64,000 nt of DNA, from assembly GCF_026262505.1 (NCBI RefSeq), contig NC_067203.1, forward strand, positions 26,765,411 to 26,829,410. Direction: 5' to 3'. Under the pieces are notes generated by a model, which worked only from the letters and a program-made list of their open reading frames with translations, ran no database searches and was not told where the DNA came from. The position numbers were made by a program, and so were the translations under genes. This document shows positions 10,601-20,107 of this stretch, in pieces. The stretch comes from Trichomonas vaginalis G3. Lineage: Eukaryota > Parabasalia > Trichomonadida > Trichomonadidae. The first letter of the stretch is position 1; the number at the start of each line of letters is the position of its first letter.

Positions 10601-10706
10601 TTCCATCAGTGATAACAATATATTTGTCAGTAAGTGTGAGAGAGTATTGACCAAAATATAAACGTTTAGCTCTGTCAGCTTCATACGCATATGCAGCTAT
10701 ACTCAT
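7699..10706 (-). pseudogene. Phage-tail-collar-like fiber protein, copy 1 (fossil)
   Basis: Long fibrous protein of ~1,000 residues. The shaft holds recurring ADKNHTH-type beads (for example GKADKNHTH and SKADKNHTN), each followed by a short beta segment. The tip has the phage baseplate/tail-collar signature YPVGSIYTSMNSTNPATVLG, then a Gly/His-rich AHTHTGTTNTTGNHSH stretch and a closing MPPFVTVLAWYR. Such tips trimerise and bind receptors in phages. Attachment of a Polinton particle is inferred. It looks broken, with about one break. It starts 17 bp from a divergent gene, and a shorter relative lies at 33285-34594. Confidence 0.8.
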
Positions 10707-10723
10707 ATTTTAATGAGAATAAA
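10707..10723. promoter_or_regulatory. 17-bp bidirectional promoter spacer
   Basis: Only ATTTTAATGAGAATAAA separates the divergent start codons of the fiber gene (minus) and the gene at 10724 (plus). Equally short A/T-run spacers recur at 13680-13695, 32315-32331 and 34595-34612. Confidence 0.6.
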
Positions 10724-11077
10724 ATGTTGTTCTATTTGCAAAGTACAGACCCAAACGAATACGGGACAGTAAAGCTACAAACAAACTTAGGTCTACAGAA
10801 TGAGGCGCTTGCATTCAGAATGGTTGACTTCAATACTATCGCTTCATTCGTTATAACAGATGAAACAGATTTCATGGAGATTGAAATAGATGGAAAGAAG
10901 CACGAAATAAGATTTCACAATAATGTAGAATATAAGATGGAAACATTAGCTGGAGTGTTAAATGCTCTCATAAATACTACAATAAACAAGGATAACGAAG
11001 AAAACTTAATGAATGTTAAACTTATTGCAGGAGTTTTGAAGTTCAGTTATGCGAAGGAGTTTAAGATACACGAATGA
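10724..11077 (+). CDS. Polinton structural-type small protein, 117 aa
   Basis: Open frame. The ATG at 10724 was chosen over one at 10691 because the latter overlaps the divergent fiber start. The protein is beta-rich in appearance (METLAGVLNALINTTI flanked by FMEIEIDGKKHEIRF and LIAGVLKFSYAKEF). A remnant of a similar protein seems to lie in 18010-18808. It overlaps the next gene by 4 bp (ATGA), which suggests coupled expression. Function unknown; a virion component is inferred from the pairing with the next gene. Confidence 0.55.
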   Translation: MLFYLQSTDPNEYGTVKLQTNLGLQNEALAFRMVDFNTIASFVITDETDFMEIEIDGKKHEIRFHNNVEYKMETLAGVLNALINTTINKDNEENLMNVKLIAGVLKFSYAKEFKIHE

Positions 11078-11499
11078 GTCATAGAGTACAACTTCTTTTG
11101 GGTGCATACCATATGACATTTCCTTTGAAAAGTGTTGACAAAACGATTGAGATGAAATCTGTTCCATACGTATGTTATGGTAATTGTTTATACATTGAGT
11201 CTAAAATAGCTAATGTCACAGGCATTTCAGGAGTTAATAGTAAAGGTTCAGTAGAATATAAATCCTTCTGTTATGCAGTCAATTCAATGTTCATTCCAAA
11301 CGTTCCTGTCATAGCAACTCATTTAGGTAAATGGGTTCGCATTAGTCCTCATAATTTGAAAGACATGCAATTCAGACTTGTTGACTTTCAAGGAGAGCCT
11401 GTAGAACTGAAGGCACCAGTGCGAATGACTGTTGAAGTTGACTTTTTAGAAAATATTAAATGCAACAGCTTACAAGAGAACTCAGAGCTAAAAATATAA
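11074..11499 (+). CDS. Polinton structural-type protein, 141 aa
   Basis: Beta-rich protein ending in FRLVDFQGEPVELKAPVRMT. This resembles the final strands of jelly-roll-like minor virion proteins of Polinton-like viruses, where a 'D..G.P..L' turn precedes a terminal strand. It overlaps both neighbours (4 bp upstream, 40 bp downstream). A decayed relative, with LVDANFVPVKLLCPMYLSMT, lies near 18600-18700. The structural role is inferred from the pattern. The frame looks whole. Confidence 0.55.
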   Translation: MSHRVQLLLGAYHMTFPLKSVDKTIEMKSVPYVCYGNCLYIESKIANVTGISGVNSKGSVEYKSFCYAVNSMFIPNVPVIATHLGKWVRISPHNLKDMQFRLVDFQGEPVELKAPVRMTVEVDFLENIKCNSLQENSELKI

Positions 11500-11702
11500 A
11501 GTATGAATGTTATGTATTAGGTCATGAACTTTGGTTGTTGCTGTTTGATGAAACAAATGAATTAGTTATGTCAGTCAAGAGAACAGAAAAATATTGTGTT
11601 AGTGAAAACTGCACCAAGTCAATAAGATTAGGTTTGCATTATGAAGATGAGTTCGATACTGTTGAAGAAGTTTTGGATAGATATTACAAATTGCTAACTT
11701 GA
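11460..11702 (+). CDS. Small unknown protein, 80 aa
   Basis: Short open frame overlapping the preceding gene by 40 bp. It is hydrophilic with a central hydrophobic stretch (LWLLLFDETNELVMSV) and an acidic C-terminal helix. No family recognised. It ends at a double hairpin at 11720-11752. The overlap with the preceding gene leaves the exact start uncertain. Confidence 0.45.
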   Translation: MQQLTRELRAKNIKYECYVLGHELWLLLFDETNELVMSVKRTEKYCVSENCTKSIRLGLHYEDEFDTVEEVLDRYYKLLT

Positions 11703-11719
11703 AATTTTTTTTGACTGAC

Positions 11720-11752
11720 GGCGCAAAGCGCCAAGATGGGCTCAAAGAGCCC
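11720..11752. repeat. Double mini-hairpin, intergenic
   Basis: GGCGCAAAGCGCC then GGGCTCAAAGAGCCC, both perfect stems with AAA loops. They lie between two convergent gene ends, so they may serve as a transcript terminator. They belong to the same dispersed double-hairpin class as 6285-6308 and 14686-14711. Confidence 0.75.
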
Positions 11753-11763
11753 TCCTGACTGCT

Positions 11764-12378
11764 TTAATTTACTAAAACATATTTCAAACAAAGTTTATAT
11801 TCTGTTGAAAGTTTTGTATACTCGTTCGAATATTTATACTTAAACTCAACTCCTGTAGTTCCTGGTGTTTCAATGATGCGGATGTTACCTATTTTCATGA
11901 ATAGTGGCGTTTGACCACAGCATTCGATTTCAGGGTCGAGATAGTCAATGACACATTGTTTCCCTGTTATTCGTGATATAACATTTTCAAGGTCCTCCTT
12001 TGTTAGAATTATTTGGTTCTTGCTTATAAGATTTACCAAAAGCTTCTTATCGTCTTTGAGTAAAATTGTTTGGTATAACTGAAGAAGGTAATGGTCTACG
12101 TTATCTGAAGGATTTGTTTGAACATTTGTGTAAGGGTTGTCGTTGGCTTCTCTTGAAAGAATTTGGTCCAGTGGTGGATACTCTAACTTAACATCTGATG
12201 TAGCGTTAGCGTTTGAAGCTGTGTTTAAATTCACGGATTTCAGCTCTGGTTCTGGTTCTTTCAAACACTCTGAACTATAGTTCTTTATGACAATATTGTT
12301 TGTCGTTCGTGAGTCAACATTTGATGTTGGTTCAATTGGAACATTAACGGCACCAGCTAAGATGGATTTGCTTCTCAT
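11764..12378 (-). CDS. Polinton unknown protein with CCG motif, 204 aa
   Basis: The N-terminal ~90 residues are low-complexity (Asn/Thr/Ser, Pro), probably disordered. The C-terminal half is folded, with ITKEDLENVIS-like helices and a DPEIECCGQTP motif. A relative with EPDISCCGVSY lies in the decayed region 17430-17945, which supports a real conserved gene. The frame looks whole. It diverges from the gene at 12404 with a 25-bp spacer. Function unknown; a virion or assembly role would fit the neighbours. Confidence 0.6.
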   Translation of the reverse strand: MRSKSILAGAVNVPIEPTSNVDSRTTNNIVIKNYSSECLKEPEPELKSVNLNTASNANATSDVKLEYPPLDQILSREANDNPYTNVQTNPSDNVDHYLLQLYQTILLKDDKKLLVNLISKNQIILTKEDLENVISRITGKQCVIDYLDPEIECCGQTPLFMKIGNIRIIETPGTTGVEFKYKYSNEYTKLSTEYKLCLKYVLVN

Positions 12379-12403
12379 TTCATATAGAATAAAAACCTTT
12401 TAT

Positions 12404-12805
12404 ATGTATGAAATGAACAATATACTCGACAAGGGTTTGAATGTAAAGCTAACGAATGAAAATATTGTTGAATTCACTGAGACAGGTGCTGTGTATAAAG
12501 ATGTAGAACTACTGAACAAAAGAGCTAAGGGAAGAAGCAGGAACATGAACAAAGGGTGGAAGCCTATAAAAATTTATGTCAATGATGGCTCAGGAGGTTC
12601 AAACATAAAGTATGCAGAAAGTTATAGAGTTTATGCTCTCAAAGGTGAAAAGCCTTCATTTAAGAACAGCTATTCTAACGCATATCCTCAAAAGCTAACG
12701 GATGGGGAAGTGGATGATATGAATGACAGCAAAAATATTAACAGAAATGGCGACAGAGATGCATGGAATTTGTTTACCATCAGTCAATTGAAGGTTAAAC
12801 TTTAA
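12404..12805 (+). CDS. Polinton unknown basic protein, 133 aa
   Basis: I chose the ATG at 12404, just after the A-rich promoter spacer, rather than 12287, which would run through the divergent gene. Residues 40-60 are basic (NKRAKGRSRNMNKGWKPIKI) and the C-terminus is Asn/Asp-rich. No recognised domain. It converges on the packaging-ATPase fossil, overlapping its end by about 4 bp. Confidence 0.5.
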   Translation: MYEMNNILDKGLNVKLTNENIVEFTETGAVYKDVELLNKRAKGRSRNMNKGWKPIKIYVNDGSGGSNIKYAESYRVYALKGEKPSFKNSYSNAYPQKLTDGEVDDMNDSKNINRNGDRDAWNLFTISQLKVKL

Positions 12806-13679
12806 AACAATGTTGGTCGTTCCCATGGAATATTTTTGACTTTAATGGTATTAGTCATGATATGAATCTCAAGGTATGAACGAGGAGAGATGAGAGACTT
12901 ATATGCTTCCCAAATTTCTTCAAAAGGTAATGTTATACCTGACTGTTTCCAAATGAGTTCAATATCATAACGTGAGAAACCTTGAAAGATAACGAAGTCA
13001 GTTATGAGACGTTTTATGTTTAAAGCTAAAAACCTCCATGTTTGCATAAGTATTGCTACAGTTAAATGGTAATGTCTGACTTTAGTAATGATGTTAGCTA
13101 ATGGTGAGTCTGGCTTTGAACTAAACCTTTTCCGGCGAAGTCGTCACAAACTAAAAGTGTTTGGATATTTTTTGAAGGGTATTTTGAAAGTTTTGATAGA
13201 ATGTAGTTTGTAAGTCGTTTCATATCGTAAACTCCTGAGTACTGACGTAAGTGGTGTTTGTCAATAATTCTTTCCATCTCCTCAGAAGTCTTTTGCATTC
13301 CTGACTGTATAAATTCAACGATGGCATAATATTTCCTCTTACGTCGAATGTAACGTTGAAGAAATTCAATGAGTTCACTGTCTGGAACTTTAACGACAGA
13401 GGCTTGAACTTTTGACATAAATGTTTTCGCTGTTGAGTCCATAGAGTCTGAAGTTGCTGATATAATGATTTGGTCATATAAGAGTCATTTCCTAAACGCT
13501 CTGTTATGAGTATATGACGAATGATTAAATGTCTTACCTGAACCCATCTTTCCACAATAGAAATAAACACCATTTGAACAGAACTCATAGTCCTTACTGA
13601 AAGGAAGAATAAGAGAAGAGTTAAGTTTGTCTGTAGTTTCATTCATGTCTTCATCTACGTCATGTATTAAATGCTTCAT
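12802..13679 (-). pseudogene. Polinton packaging ATPase, copy 1 (fossil)
   Basis: FtsK/HerA (A32-like) genome-packaging ATPase. The Walker A motif GKMGSGKT and a Walker B-like LLVCDDFAG are visible, and the C-terminal part (GFSRYDIELIW, then IHIMTNTIKVKNIPW) matches that of the open copy at 21034-21909 (GLSEDDFMELI, IHIYANKVQIVKS). It looks broken, with about two or three breaks. It shares a 16-bp promoter spacer with the divergent structural gene at 13696. Confidence 0.78.
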
Positions 13680-13695
13680 TTTATCTCCATTAAAA

Positions 13696-14575
13696 ATGCA
13701 AGTCAGAAATATTCAGAACATAGCACCGAGTCTAACTGACAAGAGTATAAAGATATACTATGAACATGTTATGATGAAACCAACCAAAATTCAAGAAAGT
13801 CAGTATACTTATGAATATCCAAGACACTGGGTAGAGTATGTAGGAGGTGAGAAAGCTATTGAAATCAGACAGGTTCGAAGTATTCCAGCAGGAAGAACAA
13901 TATTATTGAAGAACTTTAATGTTTTGAGGTATAATGATGAAACAAAGAAGCAAGATAGTTTTCCTGTTGCTGTGTATGTGAACTTAGATACAGGAGATGA
14001 CATGAAAGTTTTTAATACAAAGCTTCAAACGGTAGTGAGAGAACAACTGACTGCGGAAGGACATCCATTACCTTCAGAAGTTACCATAGCATATAATTTT
14101 GAAACAAACTCAATAGATTTTAAAGTCATCTCTGCAAAGAAGTCAGGTTTTACATTTAATGAAGCAGATGTATATTCGAATGAAAACTTCAAAGCTATTG
14201 CATGGTTAGATAATGACGATTGCTTTAAGAAAATATTTAAATTCAGTGACTCAACGATGTCAATAGATGACCTTCGTGGAATGTTACCATCGACGTTTAC
14301 AGTGAAGGTTCAGCAGGATTGCTTACAAGATTGTCAATTGGTGGTATTTGGTCTCGTGAAACATTGTTATAAAATCCAGTATAAGTGAATTTGCTGAAGA
14401 ATCTATATTATGTCTTTCAAACTATATGTATTCGCCGCCGAAGCATTATAGTATAACAAACTTTGTCAGTAAGTTTAACATAAGACTTGTCGAACCTTCT
14501 TCAATGAAAGATGTTGTGCTACCTAAAGATGGAAAGGATGGACTCATTATTGAAATGATTTTAATAGCATATTAA
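13696..14575 (+). pseudogene. Penton-like structural protein, copy 1 (fossil)
   Basis: Related to the proteins at 27954-28814 and 34613-35461: all share an N-terminal YxYPxxW segment followed by an AIxxRxxxxI/F motif, and end in beta strands with a P-L-x-D type turn. In the Polinton setting this fits a penton/minor capsid protein, but I infer that from conservation and context only. It looks broken, with about one break. The start at 13696 follows the 16-bp spacer shared with the ATPase gene. Confidence 0.5.
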
Positions 14576-14800
14576 ATGAGCTTGTTCTTGAAGGTCATTC
14601 ATGATGAAATAACTGTTGTAGAAGATGTTAGCAATTGTTCAGACATTTTGAAGCGTATAGATGATATAAGAAAGAAGTTAGATAGACCGCAAAGCGGTGA
14701 GGGCGAAGCCCGTGAGAACGCTTATGTTTCATTGACTTTCTCCAGTAACGAGAACTTTTATGAGATAATATTGAAGAGAGATGATTTTAATATGGTGTAA
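14576..14800 (+). CDS. Small Polinton protein, 74 aa
   Basis: Short frame between the penton-like gene and the alanine-rich protein, directly abutting the next ATG (TAA then ATG at 14801). It is amphipathic with a helical middle. A double hairpin (14686-14711) is inserted in frame around residues 37-46 and accounts for its unusual Gly/Glu-rich patch (PQSGEGEARENA). No family recognised. Confidence 0.5.
   Translation: MSLFLKVIHDEITVVEDVSNCSDILKRIDDIRKKLDRPQSGEGEARENAYVSLTFSSNENFYEIILKRDDFNMV
14686..14711. repeat. Double mini-hairpin inside a coding sequence
   Basis: ACCGCAAAGCGGT then GGGCGAAGCCC: two perfect stems with AAA and GAA loops, lying in frame in the 74-aa gene. It is GC-rich against AT-rich surroundings and of the same form as 6285-6308. 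Confidence 0.75.
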
Positions 14801-15328
14801 ATGGTAGCTTGGGCAGCTTTAGGCGCAATGGGAACAAAAGCATTAGCATTTGGAGCAAAAGCACTTGGAGCTTATGACGCAGTAAATAAAATGAGTGGAG
14901 GAAGGGTTTCGAAGACATTAGATGCAAATAAAGGGAAGATTGGAGGCTGGGTTGCAAAGAAGTTAAGATTAAATAAAATAGGGCTCATAAATAAAGCATC
15001 CAATTTGGTTGCGACTGAGTCAGAAAATGCTTTAGGAAAGGACGATGAGTTTGCAAAACACGCAAAAGACTTTAATGACCAGATGAAAGGTGAAACAATG
15101 CATTTAAATAGAGTCGATGGAACTAAAGAAAATGTTTCTTCTCCACCAGTAGTTCTTCCGTATGGTCCCTATGGAATGTATGGAAACCCTTACGAAAGAC
15201 CATTTGACCCATTGACTGGTGGAAGTAACTGGTATCATTACGGCCGAAGAAGAAAGACAGTCAAGTTGGAGACAGATGTTAAGAAAGCAACTAAAAAGAA
15301 ACCAAGGAAGAGAGTTATAAAGCAATGA
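14801..15328 (+). CDS. Ala-rich protein with basic tail, 175 aa (minor virion-type)
   Basis: The N-terminus is a strongly hydrophobic/Ala-Gly amphipathic segment (VAWAALGAMGTKALAFGAKA). A Lys-rich linker follows, then a Pro/Tyr/Gly-rich region (YGPYGMYGNPYERPF). The C-terminus is very basic (KKATKKKPRKR). This layout recalls adenovirus protein VI and core proteins and similar membrane-active minor proteins of Polintons. Comparable proteins lie at 31913-32314 and 35466-35708. The function is inferred from composition. The frame looks whole. Confidence 0.55.
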   Translation: MVAWAALGAMGTKALAFGAKALGAYDAVNKMSGGRVSKTLDANKGKIGGWVAKKLRLNKIGLINKASNLVATESENALGKDDEFAKHAKDFNDQMKGETMHLNRVDGTKENVSSPPVVLPYGPYGMYGNPYERPFDPLTGGSNWYHYGRRRKTVKLETDVKKATKKKPRKRVIKQ

Positions 15329-15338
15329 ATTCAACAGG

Positions 15339-15386
15339 GTGAAAAAACAGGTGAAAAAAGAGGTGAGATCTCACCACTTCACCTAA
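15339..15386. repeat. Palindromic intergenic repeat, copy 4
   Basis: Inverted-type copy (GAGGTGAGATCTCACC preceded by GGTGAAAAA units) just after the stop of the 175-aa gene. It could end that transcript or mark a cassette border. Confidence 0.8.
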
Positions 15387-15485
15387 ATTTATTTTTGTGC
15401 TATGTTTTCATACGTGTGAGGGTGGTGATATCATTAATTTTTAAGTTTATTTTTTTATTTTATTTTTTATTTTATTTTTATATAA

Positions 15486-15806
15486 ATGACGAAAACTATT
15501 GAGATAACAAACTACAACGGTCATGAGTTCAAGAACTTGTTCTTCGTTCCTCGTGAAAATACATTCTATCAGATACGAGGGAGAAAGGGTAAAGTTAGTT
15601 TGAGCGTTTATGACAACAAACATAATGGAAAGTTTATACAAGCATACGATACAAACGGTAAGCGTGTTTCATTAGCTTTGTCAAAACTTACATACATTTA
15701 TTTTGACAGTGATTTTGACCTATATGAAGAAGAAAGTGAGTCAGAAGATTATGAGCTGTTATGTGAAGCACAGCAATGGGAGGAGTTGCAATACTTTTGT
15801 AAGTGA
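15486..15806 (+). CDS. Unknown acidic-tailed protein, 106 aa
   Basis: Starts after a T/A-rich leader (15446-15484, TTTTATTTTATTTTT repeats) like those of other accessory element genes. The N-terminal ~75 residues look beta-rich (FKNLFFVPRENTFYQIRGRK) and the C-terminal 30 are acidic (EEESESEDYE). No known family recognised. It stands between a palindromic repeat and the inverted repeat at 15932, so it may be an accessory cassette. Confidence 0.5.
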   Translation: MTKTIEITNYNGHEFKNLFFVPRENTFYQIRGRKGKVSLSVYDNKHNGKFIQAYDTNGKRVSLALSKLTYIYFDSDFDLYEEESESEDYELLCEAQQWEELQYFCK

Positions 15807-15931
15807 GAACGTTTATTTTTTACATTAGTGAGGTGAAGTGGTTGGCGGCTTTGTAAATATTTAAGGTTAAGTTATTGTTGTCGTTTGTGTTGTAAAATAT
15901 ACGTTAACGGTTTTGTAAAGTGTCAAATTCA

Positions 15932-15978
15932 CATATCATGGGTAAGGAGGCGCGCAGTGACTCCGTACCCATGATATG
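15932..15978. repeat. 13-bp perfect inverted repeat with GC-rich loop
   Basis: CATATCATGGGTA and TACCCATGATATG are perfect complements, separated by a 21-bp loop that itself can pair GGAG with CTCC. The structure lies exactly at the left edge of the capsid-protein remnant. It may be a small insertion or a rearrangement joint. Confidence 0.75.
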
Positions 15979-17096
15979 TATACTAACTACGTTCCAGGAG
16001 TTTATGTTAACCTTTCTGGACAAACTGCAGCAGCAGTAACCAAAGTAAAACTGAAACTTAGAGTTCCTTTGTCATCCTTCCTCATCTTCAGGTTTTTAAG
16101 ATACTTGCCAAACTGGGCAGGAAAAATTTCTATCGAACTTACTCCAAGCAAAAATAACTTAGTCATTGCACCAACACAAGACCCATTCACTCTTACAGAC
16201 GTAAAGGGAACAAATAAAACGTCATTCGCCGAATTTTGCAAAGACAAAGTTGACTTAGACTTTGGTTTCTCAAACCTCAACACTGAAGTAAACTATTATT
16301 TCAATGCTGCTGGAGATGCTTGGGACCCAGTTAAGTTCACATGCGAACAGTTTGAATGCAAGAGAATAGAAAGCAGACTTGCCGTTTATATGTTGGACCC
16401 AGATATTTCAAATGCTTTAGCTGCCAAATATATTGCAGTTCCACTTATGTTCCCTATACACCAAATATCTGTCAAAGACTTTGCAGGTGAAGTTGGAAAC
16501 CAAAGTGCTGACCCAGGTGCAAGAACAGATATTGCTTTAACAACTGCAATGAAACATGCAGATACTATGTTGTACTGTTCAGACGAACTATAAATGACTA
16601 TTCTTGTTTCTACAACCCTGGTATTAAATATCATATAAATATAGATGGCAAATATTATCCAAGAGAAGAATATTCTACAGTTGAGGATATGAGGTCATAC
16701 AACTTGACATTAGATGCTATGAACTTTAACAACAACTTCACAACAACCATTAACCCTGAAATGCAAAGTTCTATTATGCCATATGTGAAAGTATGGACTC
16801 ATACAGGAGGTCAAAAAACTCAATATACAAATGGAGACCGTTCAAACTTTTGGCTTGGCATTCCATTTGCTGACTCAGAAGACTTTATGGGTGGTATTTC
16901 AACTGTTGGTACAGTTCAAATACAATATACTGGTGACAGAGACGGTCCAGATGAATTGAGAGCAAAAAGTTTACAAAACCAATAGCACTTTTCACGGAAG
17001 ATGCTCTTTTGAAGATTCGTTCGATGAAACCTGCTGGGGCTCCTCAGATTGGCATAACGACAGCTTCCATCGAGCAGATTTTGGCAGCAGGTCAGT
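15976..17096 (+). pseudogene. Probable major capsid protein (fossil)
   Basis: Residue patterns such as VKLKLRVPLSSFLIFRFLRY, followed by PNWAGKISIELTPSKNN and, further on, VWTHTGG and GIPFADSEDF, resemble the double-jelly-roll major capsid proteins of Polintons, where a 'PL..F..L..lp..l..m.i.l.L' strand pair is typical. It looks broken, with about two or more breaks. The capsid assignment is inference from pattern and context; no other copy is visible in the window. Confidence 0.5.
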
Positions 17097-17429
17097 AAGT
17101 TGTTCTTGAACTGACTTCTCTCCGTCAAATATTGACAGTACGCCAGTTTTGACATAATATTGTATTATAAACTTTCCTTTAGTAATATCGGTCAGTTTTG
17201 AAGTTATATTTTGTCTGCTTCAAGAACTTTCACCATTTCAGTTATACCAACTTTCTTTGCTTTATGAAAATATTTAGGTTCAGCAAAGACTGCTATTCTA
17301 TAACATTTTCCATTGTTTGTTGTAAAGAACTATTCTGTCAATGTATTTGTATTGTTTGTGAGTATAAACTTTGTTCTGCTTCAATTCAATAAGATATCCG
17401 AATACGTCCTCTTTTTATTCTAAGTAAAA

Positions 17430-17945
17430 TGTCATTTCCGAAAATAGAAGCGTAAGTGTTTCAAAAGGTTTAATGGCGGTGGCAGATGTGAAGTTAAATT
17501 CACCAACTCAAACAAACAGTCAAAGTGTTGTTGTCAATGTCAAAGACAGAGATGTTTGAATTGGGGAAACCATACGAAGACGAAGATGGTATAACAATTG
17601 TTCCTGTAAAAGAACCAACATATCCTGAAGTTAGCAGAGACTTAAGTTCTGTTGCAATATTCGAAACGACTACCAACAACTGAAAGACAAACTTCAAACT
17701 CAGGAGAAGATTTGTCAAGCTTTAAGTATAATGTTAAACTTAGTCGAACACAACCCTGTAAAGTGAACTCATATGTCATTGCACCTCATGAAGTTTTGAA
17801 AGAACTATTGAAACTTTTGACAGAGGCAGACGATATAAACATCAAAGAAATAGAACCCGACATTAGTTGCTGTGGTGTTTCATATAATGCCATTGACAAG
17901 ATATACGTTATGAAAGGAGGTGAAAACGTTGAACTTAAAATATAG
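17430..17945 (+). pseudogene. Remnant related to the 204-aa CCG-motif protein (fossil)
   Basis: Contains an Asn/Thr/Ser-rich beginning and a closing part with EPDISCCGVSY and a terminal VELKI strand, matching the order of features in the gene at 11764-12378. It looks broken, with several breaks. It indicates a second copy of this gene block in the opposite orientation. Confidence 0.5.
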
Positions 17946-18009
17946 TTTCCCAGACGTTATAAAAATATTTGACGACCACAACATTTCATTAAAATTATTT
18001 GCTAAGTAA

Positions 18010-18808
18010 ATGGCAGAAGACATAATGGTTTATACTATTACGACTAAAAACCCTGAGTCATATAATTCTATAACAACAAACTTACAAAGTCCTCAAGGAC
18101 GATATTGTAAACTAACCATAAACACAATGACGACTAAGCCTGTTTTGCTCTTTTGACACCAGAAGACTTTATTGTTGTGAATGGTAAAAAATACTCCTTT
18201 GAAGATACTTACTCAGATATACCACCAACAGGTTTTGTTGACTTATTTAATACTTTAAGTACGGGTGTAACATGTGCTGCAACTAGAGCAGGTTTCATTA
18301 TGTTTGGATGTCCGACTGAGTTTACTATTAATGATATGAGCTATAATACAAAAACTTATATCTGGTTTTTACTACCAACAGTTTCCTATAACAGGAAAAG
18401 GTGTCATACAAGGAATGTCTATTTCCATTGACATTAAGCACACCAATCTTATATATTGTTTCAAACTTAGGTTCAAAGTTTATTCGAATGTCGACAGAAA
18501 CTATTATGACCAAAAGATACTTATGCATATAAACAATACTTTCTCTTGCTGGTTTGCCTATTGTTCATTCGAATGCAGAATTTTCAACCTTAGTGAACTC
18601 AAACACTTTGGCAAGTATAACGTTGACATTAGTTGACGCAAACTTTGTTCCTGTAAAACTTTTATGTCCTATGTATTTGTCAATGACGGCAGAAAGTTTC
18701 GAATTGGAAGATGCAACTGGTGAAAGTATTGTATTACAAGAACAACTTCAACAACAAATAGCTCAAGAACAACAAATGCAACAAATGGAACAACAAAGTC
18801 AAGAATAA
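18010..18808 (+). pseudogene. Remnants of structural-type proteins (fossil)
   Basis: Pieces resembling the gene pair at 10724-11499 can be seen: FIVVNGKKYSFEDTY with an LFNTLSTG helix, and later LVDANFVPVKLLCPMYLSMT. The end is a Gln-rich tail (QEQLQQQIAQEQQMQQMEQQ). It looks broken, with several breaks. Role in the virion is inferred only. Confidence 0.45.
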
Positions 18809-18839
18809 AAAAATAATATTTTTTTTATTTTTTATAAAA

Positions 18840-20072
18840 ATGTACAGAATAGATGTTTCAGATTTTATGACTTCCAAGCATTCAGAAATATGTGTCCATT
18901 TAGAGACTATAACAAAGCAGTCGAGATTTGAAACGTTTAGTCATTTATGTTGACTCTGCCCCAGAATGTTATGTCATGAAAGAATGGGATGTTGTCTTTA
19001 ACAAACCAAGAGCAACAATAGTGTCTGAACAAGAATGTAGACAGAAACTTAAGAAAATAAAAGTTGTACAAGTTGGAATGAAGATGTTAGATGCTTGGGA
19101 TATCTTATTGTCAAAGTTAGAAGATTTTTCAGTTCGAGGTATAAAGTTCTATACACCTTCTCCAACTTCTATTCTATCTTCACTGGATATAAATACGAAC
19201 AAGTAGAATGGAAACACAGTATTATAGAAGCTTGGTTAGACCATGTCAAAGAAATTATATGCAATGGAAACGAAAAGGTTTATGAGTATATCTTATGTTG
19301 GTTTGCAAACATCTTACAACATCCAAGTGCTAAAAATGAAACTGCTATCATTATAATTGGAAAACAAGGAACTGGTAAGAATACTTTCTTTACAGATATT
19401 TTGTGCAAACTGTTAGAAGGTTATTCGAATCCGAATATGACAAACTTAGAAAACATCTGCGGTAAATTTAACTCTTCAATTGAGAATATGAAACTTATAG
19501 TTTGCAATGAACTTCAAAGTATAGATACAACAAAAGTTTTGAACTCAGATGCTTTGAAGAGTCTTATAACAGACAAAGTTGGAGTTGTTGAAAGAAAGTA
19601 TAAAGACCAAAGAGTTTGTGAAAATGTTGCAAACTTCATTATGGTTTCAAACAATGTTGTTCCGATGAAGTTAGAAAGTTCTGACAGAAGATATGTAGTT
19701 GTCAGAACGTCAGATTCTCATATGCAAGATACAGAATATTTTGACGACTTAGCAGAAACTTTGACATCTGACTTTTACAACCACTTGTTCTCATATTTCA
19801 TGACATTAGATATTTCTAAGTTCAATCCAAGACAAATTCCACATACCGAAGAGAGACAAACATTGTTAGAAGCAAACAAGAGTGTATATGAACTGTTCAT
19901 AGATGAAACTGACTTTGTGTCATTAGATGAAAGGTCATTGTACGATTCGTATAAACAATATTGTCAAGAGTATGGTTATATGGCAGCTTCTAAACGAACA
20001 TTCTTGGCAAATGTCAAAAGTCTTTTAGATGTTCAGAATGGTGTATATACAAAGAAAATTTTTTCTGAGTAA
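18840..20072 (+). pseudogene. Superfamily 3 (D5-like) helicase (fossil)
   Basis: The helicase part shows Walker A GKQGTGKNT, Walker B-like LIVCNEL, motif C FIMVSNN and an arginine in SSDRRYVVVR. This is the arrangement of D5/DUF5906-type SF3 helicases that sit behind primase-polymerase domains in viruses and plasmids. SF3 helicases are typical of virophages and several Polinton-like viruses but not of the core animal Polinton gene set. It looks broken, with about two breaks. It precedes a small gene remnant and the open packaging ATPase. Confidence 0.72.
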
Positions 20073-20107
20073 ATTTTAAAAAAATATTTTTTTATCCGAT
20101 AGAAAAG

